DNA from: Streptomyces sp. GS7
GTDB taxonomy: Bacteria > Actinomycetota > Actinomycetes > Streptomycetales > Streptomycetaceae
Reading direction: 5' to 3'
NCBI RefSeq assembly: GCF_009834125.1
Contig: NZ_CP047146.1
Location: forward strand, 4,209,501 to 4,273,500
Length of the DNA: 64,000 nucleotides
A model generated the notes under the pieces. That model was not told the origin of the DNA. It saw only the letters and a list, made by a program, of their open reading frames with translations, and did not search any database. A program made the translations under genes and the position numbers. Shown here piece by piece: positions 8,448 to 17,179 of the stretch (its first letter is position 1; each line of letters begins with the position of its first letter).

Positions 8448-9311
8448 CTACCCCACGGATGTCCGCGCGTAGTGCGCGGCGATCTCGTCGCTGGTCGTCA
8501 GCCACACCCCCGGGTGGCCGGCGATGTGCTCCAGCGCCTGGTCCAAGTACCGGTGCCGGAAAGGCTGGTTGATCACGAAGGGGTGCAGCACGAGCGACAT
8601 CACCCGGCCGCTGTCCGCCGCATCGTCATACAGCTGCTCCAGCTGGTCCCTGACGATCTGTACGAAGTCCGGCCCGCTGAGACTCCTGCCGACGAACAGG
8701 CTGATGTCGTTGACCTCGATGGAGTAAGGGACGCTCAGCATCCCCGGCACGTTCAACCGGTACGGCTGGTCGTCGTTCGACCAGTCCAGCACGTAGTCCA
8801 GACCCAGCTCGGCGAGCAGCTCCGGGGTCCGGAAGGTCTCGGTGAGCGCCGGGCCCAGCCAGCCGCGCGGCCGGCGGCCGGTGGTCCGCTCGATCGTGCC
8901 GACCACCTCGGACAGATAGGCGCGCTCCTCGTCGGGAGTCATCCCGGCCTGGAAGACCGAGTTGTTCTTCCCGTGGGCGATCCAGGCCCAGTCGCGCTCC
9001 CGTCCCGCCCGGATGATCTGCGGATAGCGTTCGCCGACGTCGGAGTTGAGCATCACGCTCGCCCGGATGCGGTGCCGGTCGAGGCTGTCGACGAGCCGCC
9101 AGATGCCCACCCGCGGGCCGTAGTCGCGCCAGCCGTAGTTGAGCGGGTCCGGCGCGAGGTCCGCAGTGCCGGGGAAGATGCTCGTCGAGGGGCGGTCGAC
9201 CTGGTAGTGCTCGACGTTGAGTCCCACGTAGAAGGCGATCCGGGCGCCGCCGGGCCAGTGGATCGGCGCCCGCTCCGTGATCGGGCTGTAGTCGTAGAGC
9301 TGGTTGTCCAT
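8448..9311 (-). CDS. Polysaccharide-deacetylase (CE4/NodB-fold) family protein, PuuE-like
   Basis: 287 residues; ATG at 9311 is preceded by GAGGTGAG at good spacing, which decides against the TTG three bases upstream. The protein resembles the cytoplasmic PuuE/allantoinase-like branch of NodB-fold hydrolases: NVEHYQVDRPS near the start, RASVMLNSDVGERYPQII, AWIAHGKNNS and LVLHPFVINQPFRHRYL. There is no signal peptide, so a small-molecule amide or ester substrate is likelier than cell wall. A MerR-type inverted repeat lies about 56 bp upstream, and the KAS III operon follows on the same strand. Confidence 0.85.
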   Translation of the reverse strand: MDNQLYDYSPITERAPIHWPGGARIAFYVGLNVEHYQVDRPSTSIFPGTADLAPDPLNYGWRDYGPRVGIWRLVDSLDRHRIRASVMLNSDVGERYPQIIRAGRERDWAWIAHGKNNSVFQAGMTPDEERAYLSEVVGTIERTTGRRPRGWLGPALTETFRTPELLAELGLDYVLDWSNDDQPYRLNVPGMLSVPYSIEVNDISLFVGRSLSGPDFVQIVRDQLEQLYDDAADSGRVMSLVLHPFVINQPFRHRYLDQALEHIAGHPGVWLTTSDEIAAHYARTSVG

Positions 9312-9366
9312 CAACTCTCACCTCATGTCCGTCGTGCGTTGCTGCTTGCGTGCACTGCATGCTCGA

Positions 9367-9391
9367 ACCTTCACACTGATGTGAGGGTCAA
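9367..9391 (-). promoter_or_regulatory. MerR-type dyad with TTGACC box
   Basis: On the plus strand ACCTTCACA-CTGA-TGTGAGGGT (9367-9388) is an inverted repeat with one mismatch per arm. On the minus strand a TTGACC hexamer (9386-9391) overlaps its edge, so the dyad fills the spacer of a promoter reading toward the deacetylase, as MerR activators require. The -10 at 19 bp (TCGAGC) is poor. No merR gene is adjacent. Confidence 0.5.
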
Positions 9392-9443
9392 GCCGGTGAG
9401 AGGAGAGCCGGGTCACAGCGGACGCCGGCCCGGCGGACGCCGG

Positions 9444-10076
9444 TCACGGCCGGTAGATGCAGGCCGCCAGCGCCGCGTGCCGCTTCCAGCCGAGCGTCTC
9501 GTACAGGGCGCGCCCCTCGTCGGTCGCGCCCAGGACGCCGAGCGTCACACCGTCCGCCACTGCCCGGTCGGCAAGCGTGCGCATCACGAATGCGCCCAGG
9601 CCGCGCCGCCGGTGTGCCTCCTCGGTCACCACGCGGTCGACGACGCCGGCCTCCCCGAGGGCGGCCAGCTGGCCCTTGGCGGCGAACCGGCCCGCCGCGT
9701 CGAAGACCCGCACGTACGTGACGCCGTCGGCGGTCTCCACCAGCGCCCGATAGCCCTCCGGTGCCCGGGGGTTGCTGGTCCGCAGCCGCACGGCCATCAG
9801 GTGGCCCGACTCCGCCGCATCCACCACCCACCCCCGGGGAAGCCAGGGCGCCACCTCCTGCGGTTCCCTGGGCACCTTCAGCCAGGTGTACGGCACGCGC
9901 ACCGAGGCGGCGGCCCGGCGCACGGCGGGCTCGTCGGCGTCGACCACCACATGGCGCCCCACCTGGTCGGGCCTGCCGACCTCGATGTAGAGCCCCCAAG
10001 GGTGCTCGTCGGGCCGCGGCTTCCGGCGCGAGACGGCCCAGCCGACTCCCCAGGCCCTGACGAGTTCCGCGTCCAT
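9444..10076 (-). CDS. GNAT family N-acetyltransferase
   Basis: 210 residues. GGGGAGG lies 6-7 nt before the ATG at 10076, which is therefore preferred over the ATG at 10082 that touches it. The C-terminal half is a GNAT fold: VVDRVVTEEAHRRRGLGAFV holds the acetyl-CoA pyrophosphate loop (RRRGLG), followed by GVLGATDEGRALYETLGWKR. The N-terminal half is less conserved and may give substrate specificity. It probably acetylates a small molecule or a peptide amine; the substrate is unknown. The gene stands alone upstream of the MerR-type dyad. Confidence 0.85.
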   Translation of the reverse strand: MDAELVRAWGVGWAVSRRKPRPDEHPWGLYIEVGRPDQVGRHVVVDADEPAVRRAAASVRVPYTWLKVPREPQEVAPWLPRGWVVDAAESGHLMAVRLRTSNPRAPEGYRALVETADGVTYVRVFDAAGRFAAKGQLAALGEAGVVDRVVTEEAHRRRGLGAFVMRTLADRAVADGVTLGVLGATDEGRALYETLGWKRHAALAACIYRP

Positions 10077-10389
10077 CGGCATCCTCCCCGAGTAAGTGGC
10101 ACTTGCCGGGAGTGGACATTACGTGACGGGGTCGGGTGCGGCACCCCATTTATCGAGATGGCCTCCGGAACCCCGTCCGTGGCAGTGGCCGCACCATGCC
10201 GGACCTGGCCGTCCAGCCACAGCTCTTGGAGGAAATCGGCAGCCGAGCGCGCCGGTGCCGGGGCGCGCCCCGGGTGCCCCTCCCAGGTCGCCCGCCGGCC
10301 GCAGCCGTCGAACAATGGCCGGGTACGGGCAAATCGACTACGGCAGGCAGCTCACCACCGTGGCGCCGCCCGCTGGACAGGTGGCCACC

Positions 10390-12903
10390 GTGACGACTTC
10401 CCCTTTCGGGTCCGGCGACCCGTTCGCCGATCTCTTCAGCCGCTTCTTCGGCATGAGTCCGGCGGCCTCCCCGCCGGCCGTGCAGCGTGTCCCCATCGGC
10501 CGGCTGCTCAGCGATTCCTCGCACGAACTGCTGGCCGCCGCCGGGAACCGGGCGGCTCAGGACGGATCCGACCTGGACACCGTGCACCTCCTCTGGGCCG
10601 CCACGCAGGTGCCCGCCGCCCGGCAGATCCTGGAGCAGGCGCACGCCGATCCGGACGCGCTCGCCGAGGACCTGGGCAACAGCCTGCCCGTCGGCACCGC
10701 CGAAGGGGAACCCGCGCTCACGCCGGCGGCCAAACGCGCCCTGCTCGCCGCCCATGCGCGCTCCCAGGCGGCCGGCGCCTCGTACATCGGCCCCGAGCAC
10801 ATCCTCGCCGCGCTACTGGAAGACCCCCGCTCCGGCCTGGCCCAGACGCTGGGCGCCGAGGGCGCACCGGCTGGGACGCTGGACGGCGGCGGCCGGCAGC
10901 ATGCGGCGGGCGGCCATGGCGAGACCCCGACCCTGGACGAATACGGGCGGGACCTCACCGACGAGGCGCGCAGCGGGAAACTCGACCCGGTGGTCGGCCG
11001 CGCGGCCGAGATCCAGCAGACCGTCGAGGTGCTCTCCCGCCGTACGAAGAACAACCCGGTACTCATCGGCGACCCCGGAGTCGGCAAGACCGCGATCGTC
11101 GAAGGGCTGGCGCAGCGGATCGTCGCCGGGGAGGTGCCCAAGGCGCTGTGCGACCGCCGGGTGGTGGGTCTGGACCTCGCCGGGTTGGTCGCCGGGTCCA
11201 AGTACCGGGGCGAGTTCGAGGAGCGGCTGAAGAAGGTCATCGACGAGGTCGCCGGGGCCGAGAAGAAGATCGTTCTGTTCATCGACGAACTGCACACGGT
11301 CGTCGGCGCGGGCGGGGGCGGCGAAGGTTCCCTGGACGCCGGCAACATCCTCAAGCCCGCCCTCGCGCGCGGCGACCTGAGCGTCGTCGGCGCGACCACC
11401 ATCGACGAGTACCGCAAGTACGTCGAGAAGGACGCCGCCCTCGAACGCCGCTTCCAACCGGTCATGGTGCCGGAACCCACCGTCGAGGAGACCATCGAGA
11501 TCCTGCGCGGACTCCGCGACTCCTACGAGGCGCACCACCAGGTGCGCTTCACCGACGAGGCCCTGGACGCCGCGGCGAACCTCTCCGACCGCTACATCAG
11601 CGACCGCTTCCTGCCCGACAAGGCCATCGACCTCATGGACCAGGCCGGAGCCCGGGTGGGCCTGCGCGGAGTGCGAGGCCCGAGCGCGGCCGCCGAAGTG
11701 GAGGAACGCCTCACCAAACTCCGCAGGGAGAAGGACGAGGCCGTCAGCACCGAGGACTACGAACGCGCCGCCGCACTCAAGGAGCGCATCCGGGAGGCGG
11801 AGGAAGAGCTGGCCGGCATCGCCGAGGAGCGGGAGCAGGCCGCCGCCGTCACCGCCGAGGACATCGCCGAGGTGCTCTCCGCGCGCACCGGCATCCCGCT
11901 GTCCCAGCTCACCGAGACCGAACGCGACCGGCTGCTGAAGCTCGAAGAGGCCCTGCACGAGCGCGTGGTGGGCCAGGAGGAGGCGGTCACCGCCGTCGCC
12001 CAGGCCGTGCGTCGCGGCCGGGCGGGCATGGGCGACCCCGACCGGCCCAGCGGGAGCTTCCTCTTCCTGGGGCCCACCGGTGTCGGCAAGACGGAACTGG
12101 CCAAGGCGCTCGCGGAACGGCTCTTCGGCGACCCCGACCGGATGGTCCGCTTCGACATGAGCGAGTTCCAGGAGAGGCACACCGTCTCTCGCCTCATCGG
12201 CTCACCTCCGGGCTACATCGGCTATGAGGAGGCCGGACAGCTGACGGAGGCCGTCCGCCGCAAGCCGTACAGCGTCGTGCTCCTCGACGAGGTGGAGAAG
12301 GCCCACCCGGACGTCTTCAACCTGCTGCTCCAGGTCCTGGACGACGGGCGGCTCACCGACGCCCAGGGGCGCACCGTCGACTTCCGCAACACCGTGGTCA
12401 TCATGACGAGCAACATCGCCTCCCAGCGCATCCTCGCCCACAAGGGGGAGGTCGACGAGATCAGGGACGACCTGATGGCCGAACTCCGTGCGCACTTCCG
12501 CCCCGAGTTCCTCAACCGCATCGACGAGGTCATCGTCTTCCACGCGCTGACCCGTAAGGACCTGGTGCAGATCGTCGACCTCCTGCTGGAGCGCAGCCGG
12601 CGCCGGCTGCACGCCCAGCAGATCCAGCTCCGGGTCACCGACGCGGCCAAGGAGTGGCTGGCCAACCGCGGTTACCAGCCGGAGTTCGGTGCCCGGCCGT
12701 TGCGCCGGACCATCCAGAACGAGCTGGACAACCGCCTGTCGAACATGTTGCTGGACGGCTCGCTCAACCCCGGTGACACCGTCGTCGCCGACATCGGCGA
12801 CCGTCAACTCGAACTGACCCTGGAGGCCCGGCCGGACGGGGAAGGCAGCTCGCGCAAGGCCGCGTCAGGCGAAGCGGGCGCGGCGGCCGTCGGCGGCTCG
12901 TAG
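10390..12903 (+). CDS. Clp/Hsp100 AAA+ ATPase (ClpC-like with UVR motif)
   Basis: Two AAA+ modules: first Walker A GDPGVGKT and Walker B VLFIDELH, second Walker A GPTGVGKT and Walker [14 protein letters not shown] Clp N-domain repeat comes first, after a Phe/Gly-rich leader ([13 protein letters not shown]). Between the modules is a short UVR motif ([12 protein letters not shown]) instead of the long ClpB coiled coil. I see no LGF/IGF-type loop for docking ClpP in the second module, so it may act as an unfoldase or disaggregase without the protease. GTG 10390 has AGGTGG upstream; an in-frame ATG at 10315 is the alternative start and has no ribosome binding site. Confidence 0.9.
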   Translation: MTTSPFGSGDPFADLFSRFFGMSPAASPPAVQRVPIGRLLSDSSHELLAAAGNRAAQDGSDLDTVHLLWAATQVPAARQILEQAHADPDALAEDLGNSLPVGTAEGEPALTPAAKRALLAAHARSQAAGASYIGPEHILAALLEDPRSGLAQTLGAEGAPAGTLDGGGRQHAAGGHGETPTLDEYGRDLTDEARSGKLDPVVGRAAEIQQTVEVLSRRTKNNPVLIGDPGVGKTAIVEGLAQRIVAGEVPKALCDRRVVGLDLAGLVAGSKYRGEFEERLKKVIDEVAGAEKKIVLFIDELHTVVGAGGGGEGSLDAGNILKPALARGDLSVVGATTIDEYRKYVEKDAALERRFQPVMVPEPTVEETIEILRGLRDSYEAHHQVRFTDEALDAAANLSDRYISDRFLPDKAIDLMDQAGARVGLRGVRGPSAAAEVEERLTKLRREKDEAVSTEDYERAAALKERIREAEEELAGIAEEREQAAAVTAEDIAEVLSARTGIPLSQLTETERDRLLKLEEALHERVVGQEEAVTAVAQAVRRGRAGMGDPDRPSGSFLFLGPTGVGKTELAKALAERLFGDPDRMVRFDMSEFQERHTVSRLIGSPPGYIGYEEAGQLTEAVRRKPYSVVLLDEVEKAHPDVFNLLLQVLDDGRLTDAQGRTVDFRNTVVIMTSNIASQRILAHKGEVDEIRDDLMAELRAHFRPEFLNRIDEVIVFHALTRKDLVQIVDLLLERSRRRLHAQQIQLRVTDAAKEWLANRGYQPEFGARPLRRTIQNELDNRLSNMLLDGSLNPGDTVVADIGDRQLELTLEARPDGEGSSRKAASGEAGAAAVGGS

Positions 12904-12933
12904 CACCGTCGCCCGGCCCTCCCGCCGACAGGC

Positions 12934-14163
12934 TCAAACCCGTTGCGCGGCCCCGGCGTTCAGCATGATCGGCAGGTGCTGCGGCCCGCGGAGGACGGGG
13001 CTGTGCCGGTAGGGGGGAGGGTCCTCGGCCAGCCGGGGATCGCCGAGGCGGTCGATCAGTGCGGTCAGCGCAACCTGGGTCTCGATGCGGGCGAGCGGTG
13101 CGCCGAAGCAGCTGTGGATGCCGCTGCCGAAGCCGAAGTGCTGGTTGTCCGCACGGGCCGGGTCGAAGTGGTCGGGGTTCTCGAACCGCAGCGGGTCCCG
13201 GTTGCCGGAGGCCAGCACCAGCAACAGCGGTGCGCCCTTGGGGATGTGGATGCCGCCGACCTCGATGTCCGTCAGCGGGGTGCGCTGCGGCAGCATTTGG
13301 ACGGGCGGCTCGAACCGCAGGAGTTCCTCCACCGCCGACGGCATCAGCTCCGGTTCCCGGCGCAGCCGCTCCAGCGCGTCCGGATGGCGCAGCAGGGTGA
13401 GCATCCCGTTGGTGATCAGGTTGATGGTGGTCTCGTGGCCGGCGATCATCAGCAGCACCAGCGTCGTCGTCAACTCCGGCCTGGTGAGCCGCCCTTCGGG
13501 GCCGTCGTCGTGAACCAGCTCGGAGATCATGTCGTCCGACGGGTGCTCATCGCGCCGGGCGGCCAGCTCCCCCAGGTAGCGGCCCATCGCCGACCGGGCC
13601 TCCATGCCCACGCGCCGCCGCCGGGCCGCGTCGCCGGGGGAGCGGTCGAGGGGCTCGATGACGGTGTTCGTCCATGCGCGCAGCTGGGGCATGTCCTCCT
13701 GGGGCACGCCCAGCAGCCGGCAGATGACCGTGACCGGCAGCGGGTAGGCGAAGTCGTCGACGAGGTCGACGCGTTCCTTGCCGCGGAACCCGTCGATCAG
13801 CTCCCGGGCGATCTCCTCGATGTCGCCGTGCAGCGCGTCGATCCGGCCGGGGGAGTGCGGCGGACCGAACGGACGCATCGTCAGGCGCCGCAACCGGTCG
13901 TGCTCGGGGTCGTCCACGCCGATGAAGGCCGGCGGCAGATCGTCCGGGCGGGCCAGTGCCTCGTCCGGTTCGGCGCGGTTGCGGAGGTCCGAGCTGATCC
14001 GCGGGTCGTGGAGCAGCGCGGCGATCTCGTGGTAGGTGCCCACCAGGTAGCTGCCGTCGTTCTGCCGCGACACCCCGTTCTCGCGGAGCTCGGCGTAGAG
14101 CGGATAGGGGTCGGCGCGGTTCGCGTAGTCGTTGATCCGCTCCAGCAGGGTCTCCGTGGACAT
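12934..14163 (-). CDS. Cytochrome P450
   Basis: 409 residues, ATG at 14163 behind GAGGAG. All P450 landmarks are present: oxygen-activating I-helix AGHETT (241-246), K-helix ELLR (280-283) and the heme loop HFGFGSGIHSCFGAPLAR with ligand Cys352. It is a soluble class I bacterial P450 that takes electrons from a ferredoxin. It is last in an operon of ferredoxin, ferredoxin reductase and P450, so the electron chain is self-contained. The substrate cannot be read from sequence; actinobacterial relatives hydroxylate terpenes, macrolides or xenobiotics. Confidence 0.95.
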   Translation of the reverse strand: MSTETLLERINDYANRADPYPLYAELRENGVSRQNDGSYLVGTYHEIAALLHDPRISSDLRNRAEPDEALARPDDLPPAFIGVDDPEHDRLRRLTMRPFGPPHSPGRIDALHGDIEEIARELIDGFRGKERVDLVDDFAYPLPVTVICRLLGVPQEDMPQLRAWTNTVIEPLDRSPGDAARRRRVGMEARSAMGRYLGELAARRDEHPSDDMISELVHDDGPEGRLTRPELTTTLVLLMIAGHETTINLITNGMLTLLRHPDALERLRREPELMPSAVEELLRFEPPVQMLPQRTPLTDIEVGGIHIPKGAPLLLVLASGNRDPLRFENPDHFDPARADNQHFGFGSGIHSCFGAPLARIETQVALTALIDRLGDPRLAEDPPPYRHSPVLRGPQHLPIMLNAGAAQRV

Positions 14164-14208
14164 GCGCAGGGCTCCTCGTGGGGTCATCGGAAGCGGGCTG
14201 CGGCGGGG

Positions 14209-15573
14209 TCAGTCCCGCCACGCCAGGGTCAGCCGCCGGTCCGGCAGATGACCGGTGAGGACGACGGTCGGACCGTGGGAGAGCGCCCGCGGGTCCGGTA
14301 CGTCGGAGGGAACCGGTACCAGGGACTCGGGCCGGTCGGCGGCGCCCGGCCCCGGGGGGAACGGCGCCGCGGTCTCGATCAGATGCTGGTAGTGCTCCAG
14401 CCACTTGGCGCGGTTGACGGTGACCGCCGCGGTGATCCGTCCGCGGTACCCGTAGACCGCGACCAGCCGCCCCTCGTCCACCGACCCCTGGGCGATGACC
14501 ACTTGGTCGGAGAAGGTCGGGACGCCGACGGACTTGATGTTGAGGCCGAACTGGCTGGACCAGAAGGCCGGCACCGTCAGATGCGGGCGCCGCCGCGGTC
14601 CGGGGCTGACCATGTTGTGGGCCGCCACCTCCGCCTGCGCGACCGCGTTCCCCCAGTGCTCCAGGGACAGCATCTGGTACTCGTAGAGCGGATGCGGGAA
14701 GCGGGCCACATCACCGGCCACGAACACGTCGTCGGTGACGATCCCGTACATGGTGAAGGCTCGGCACCCGGCATCACAGGCCACGCCTCGGGGCCCCGCG
14801 GCGAGCCCGGTGCCGTCCAGCCACTCGGTGTTGCGGACGGCGCCCAGCGCGACCACTGCGACATCGGCGTCGATCCGGCTGCCGTCGGACAGTTCGGCGC
14901 CCGTCAGCCGCCCGTTGGCGCCGGTGAGCGAGGTGACCGTCACCCCGCAGCGCAGATCGACCCCGCGCGCCCGCTGCAACCGCGCCGCGAAGGCGCCCAG
15001 CGTCCCGCCGAGCGCCCCGACGAGCGGCGCCGGCCCCCGCTCGGCGACCGTCACCTCCAGACCGCGCTCCCGGCATGCGGACGCGATCTCCGAGCCGGTG
15101 AACCCGGCGCCGATCACCAGCACCCGGCGCGGCCCCGCGTCCAGCAACCCGGCCAGCCGGCCCGCGTCATCGCTCGTCCGCAGCGTCAACACCCCGTCCA
15201 GCGCGGCCTCTTCGGGCTGCGGCCAGGGCCGAGCCCGGGTGCCGGTGGTGATCAGCAGCCGGTCGAAGGGGAGCCGCTCGCCGTTGCTCAGCAGCACCTC
15301 CTTCTCGTTCGGGTCCAGCCCGCTGGCGCGCACCCCGAGCTTCCAGGTCGCGTCCACCTCCCGGCGGCGCGGCAGCCCGACGTCGGCCGCCGGCACCCGC
15401 CCCAGCAGCACCTGCTTGGACAGCGGCGGCCGGTCGTACGGCGGATGCGGTTCCTCCCCGACCATGGTCAGCGAACCGGCGAAGCCCTCGGCACGCAGCG
15501 TCTCGGCGGCCCGCAGCCCGGCCAGCGAGGCGCCGACGATGACGATCCGCCCGTTCAGGAGGTCACCGGACAT
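14209..15573 (-). CDS. NAD(P)/FAD-dependent ferredoxin reductase
   Basis: 454 residues. Two Rossmann motifs are seen: FAD-binding IVIVGASLAGLRAAETL at the N-terminus and NAD(P)-binding VLVIGAGFTGSEIASACRER near residue 150. A second FAD motif DVFVAGDVARFPHPLY lies near residue 280. These mark the rubredoxin/ferredoxin reductase type that feeds class I P450s. The start overlaps the 3' end of the ferredoxin gene by about 11 bp and the P450 gene starts 46 bp downstream. The C-terminus carries a proline-rich extension beyond the usual length. Confidence 0.93.
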   Translation of the reverse strand: MSGDLLNGRIVIVGASLAGLRAAETLRAEGFAGSLTMVGEEPHPPYDRPPLSKQVLLGRVPAADVGLPRRREVDATWKLGVRASGLDPNEKEVLLSNGERLPFDRLLITTGTRARPWPQPEEAALDGVLTLRTSDDAGRLAGLLDAGPRRVLVIGAGFTGSEIASACRERGLEVTVAERGPAPLVGALGGTLGAFAARLQRARGVDLRCGVTVTSLTGANGRLTGAELSDGSRIDADVAVVALGAVRNTEWLDGTGLAAGPRGVACDAGCRAFTMYGIVTDDVFVAGDVARFPHPLYEYQMLSLEHWGNAVAQAEVAAHNMVSPGPRRRPHLTVPAFWSSQFGLNIKSVGVPTFSDQVVIAQGSVDEGRLVAVYGYRGRITAAVTVNRAKWLEHYQHLIETAAPFPPGPGAADRPESLVPVPSDVPDPRALSHGPTVVLTGHLPDRRLTLAWRD

Positions 15574-15790
15574 CGGCGTCCACCGGCGTCTCGGCGCCCG
15601 CCTGCTCGCCCACGAGAATGGCCTGGACCGGGCAGGCCGCCGCCGCCAGGCGGACCCGGTTCCGCTGGCCTTCAGGAGGTGCCGGCATGTACATCAGCGC
15701 CTCCTCGCCGTGCAGCTCGAACACCTCCGGCGCGAGGAAGACGCACTGCGCATAGCCCTGGCATCGATTGAGGTCGACCACGATCTGCAT
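15563..15790 (-). CDS. [3Fe-4S]-type ferredoxin
   Basis: 75 residues from the ATG at 15790 with GGAGG about 10 nt upstream; longer starts add only non-conserved residues. Cysteines 10, 16 and 53 (NRCQGYAQC and AAACPVQAI) are spaced as in the 3Fe-4S ferredoxins that serve Streptomyces P450s, with Tyr13-Ala14 where a fourth ligand would sit. It probably shuttles electrons from the overlapping reductase to the P450 downstream. First gene of the three-gene operon. Confidence 0.92.
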   Translation of the reverse strand: MQIVVDLNRCQGYAQCVFLAPEVFELHGEEALMYMPAPPEGQRNRVRLAAAACPVQAILVGEQAGAETPVDADVR

Positions 15791-15984
15791 CCCGCACCCA
15801 TCCTCCGCGCGTTCCGTCGACTCCGTCCTACTAGCCATCGGCGGACGGCGCGGGCGGTGGTGGGCCGGAGGGGTGTGCACGCGGAGTGACGGGCGCGGCC
15901 CGGGCGGCGGGCCCCCGGACGGCCAGGGTCCTTCCGACCCTGACCTGTCGGACAGGCCCCAGGCCCCGACCCGTCGGACAGGCC

Positions 15985-16368
15985 CTAGGAGCGCGGCTGC
16001 CCGCGTAGCAGCTCCTCCAGCAGCTTCTCGTCCTCGGCCCGCAGCCCGGAGACGAACCGGGCCAGCACCGCCGCCCGGTCGTCGACCTGTTCCATCAGAT
16101 CGCGCATGCCGGCCGCGGCATGGCCCGCCTCATCGCGCACCGGCGCATACACGTAGCCGCGCCCGGAGCGGTCGCGGGTCACCAGCCCCTTGTCGTGGAG
16201 CCGGGAGAGGATCGTCAGCACGGTGGTGTAGGCAGGCTCCCCGGAGACCTGCTCGCGCACCGTCCCGGCGCCCGCCGGCTCGCCGAGCGCCCACAGCGCC
16301 GCCAGTACCTCGCTCTCCAGCTCGCCCCGCGCGCGACGGCTCCCCGCCGGGTCCCCTTGCCCGCTCAC
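15985..16368 (-). CDS. BlaI/MecI family transcriptional repressor (copy 1)
   Basis: 127 residues from GTG 16368, where family similarity begins. The winged helix reads GELESEVLAALWALGEPAGA..VSGEPAYTTVLTILSRLHDKGLV, the BlaI/CopY layout, followed by a C-terminal dimerisation helix. It is third in a minus-strand set after the glycosyltransferase and deacetylase genes. TACTAC-N5-GTAGNA dyads lie at 16440-16456 upstream of this gene and at 18585-18601 upstream of the glycosyltransferase, so it may control both. Unlike copy 2 it has no adjacent M56 sensor. Confidence 0.88.
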   Translation of the reverse strand: MSGQGDPAGSRRARGELESEVLAALWALGEPAGAGTVREQVSGEPAYTTVLTILSRLHDKGLVTRDRSGRGYVYAPVRDEAGHAAAGMRDLMEQVDDRAAVLARFVSGLRAEDEKLLEELLRGQPRS

Positions 16369-16439
16369 GCTCCGCAGCCCTCCACCTTCGGTTCGCCGAT
16401 GTCGCGGCGCCGCCGCACACCGCGCCGGACGCCCCAAAC

Positions 16440-16456
16440 TACTACGGCGCGTAGCA
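16440..16456. promoter_or_regulatory. BlaI-type operator upstream of blaI copy 1
   Basis: TACTAC-GGCGC-GTAGCA forms an interrupted dyad about 70 bp upstream of the GTG of the first blaI-like gene, overlapping the deacetylase stop codon. Arms and 5-bp spacing match the site at 18585-18601. BlaI/MecI-family operators are TAC(A)/(T)GTA dyads. Confidence 0.55.
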
Positions 16457-17179
16457 GCGGACCTGGTGGTCCCGCAGCGGACCGACCTCCAGACCGCGCT
16501 CGCGGCAGGTGTCCAGCAGGCGGGGGAGCGCGCCCAGGGTGTTGCGCCAGGACCCGGTGGCGGAGGTGGCGTCGCTGTCGTGCAGCAGGATCGTGCCCCC
16601 GCTGCCGAGGTCCCGTACGACGGTGTCGTGGACGCTGCGCGGTGTCGCCCGCGCCCGCCAGTCCTCGCCCCAGGCGGTCCACAGCACCGGGCGCAGACCG
16701 AGTCGCCGGCAGGCCAGATACGTACCGCTCGTCATCACCCCGTACGGGGGCCGGAACAGCCGGGGCCGGCTGCCGGTGATGTCGGCCACCGCGTCATGGG
16801 CGCGCGCGAGATCGTCGTACGTGGAGCCCGGCCCCCGCAGGAGCAGCATCCGGTGGGACCAGCCGTGCACGGCGATCTCATGCCCGGCGGCGGCCATCTC
16901 CTGGACCAGTCCCGGTGAGCGGACGGCCATCGAGCCGGTCAGGAAGAAGGTCGCCCGGATGTCCCGGACGTCCAGCAGCCGCAGGAAGTGCGGGGTGGAC
17001 AGCCGGTCCGGGCCGTCGTCGAAGGTCAGCGCCACGTGCCCGGGCCGGCCCTGCCCCGACAGCCGGGGCATCAACCGCTTCCGCAGCGGTCCGAAGGTGG
17101 AGATCACCGGGGCGCCGTGCAGCGCGGCGAGCACGGGCACCGCGGCCCCGGCGCGCAGCAGGGTGCGGGCGGCCGTCAT
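16442..17179 (-). CDS. Polysaccharide deacetylase (CE4)
   Basis: 245 residues; the ATG overlaps the stop of the upstream glycosyltransferase gene (ATGA), so the two are coupled. NodB motifs are all present: VALTFDDGPD (Asp54-Asp55), EIAVHGWSHR (His105, His109), RLFRPPYG and ILLHDSD (His200). An N-terminal hydrophobic stretch (LLRAGAAVPVLAALHGAP) suggests export or membrane anchoring. It would de-N-acetylate an extracellular glycan such as peptidoglycan or a polymer made with the neighbouring glycosyltransferase. Confidence 0.92.
   Translation of the reverse strand: MTAARTLLRAGAAVPVLAALHGAPVISTFGPLRKRLMPRLSGQGRPGHVALTFDDGPDRLSTPHFLRLLDVRDIRATFFLTGSMAVRSPGLVQEMAAAGHEIAVHGWSHRMLLLRGPGSTYDDLARAHDAVADITGSRPRLFRPPYGVMTSGTYLACRRLGLRPVLWTAWGEDWRARATPRSVHDTVVRDLGSGGTILLHDSDATSATGSWRNTLGALPRLLDTCRERGLEVGPLRDHQVRCYAP

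Noticed and set aside
8472..12227. A plus-strand frame of 1,251 codons across the deacetylase, acetyltransferase and Clp genes
   Set aside because: It is an Arg/Pro/Gly-rich shadow frame caused by high GC; the Clp ATPase in another frame has all AAA+ motifs.
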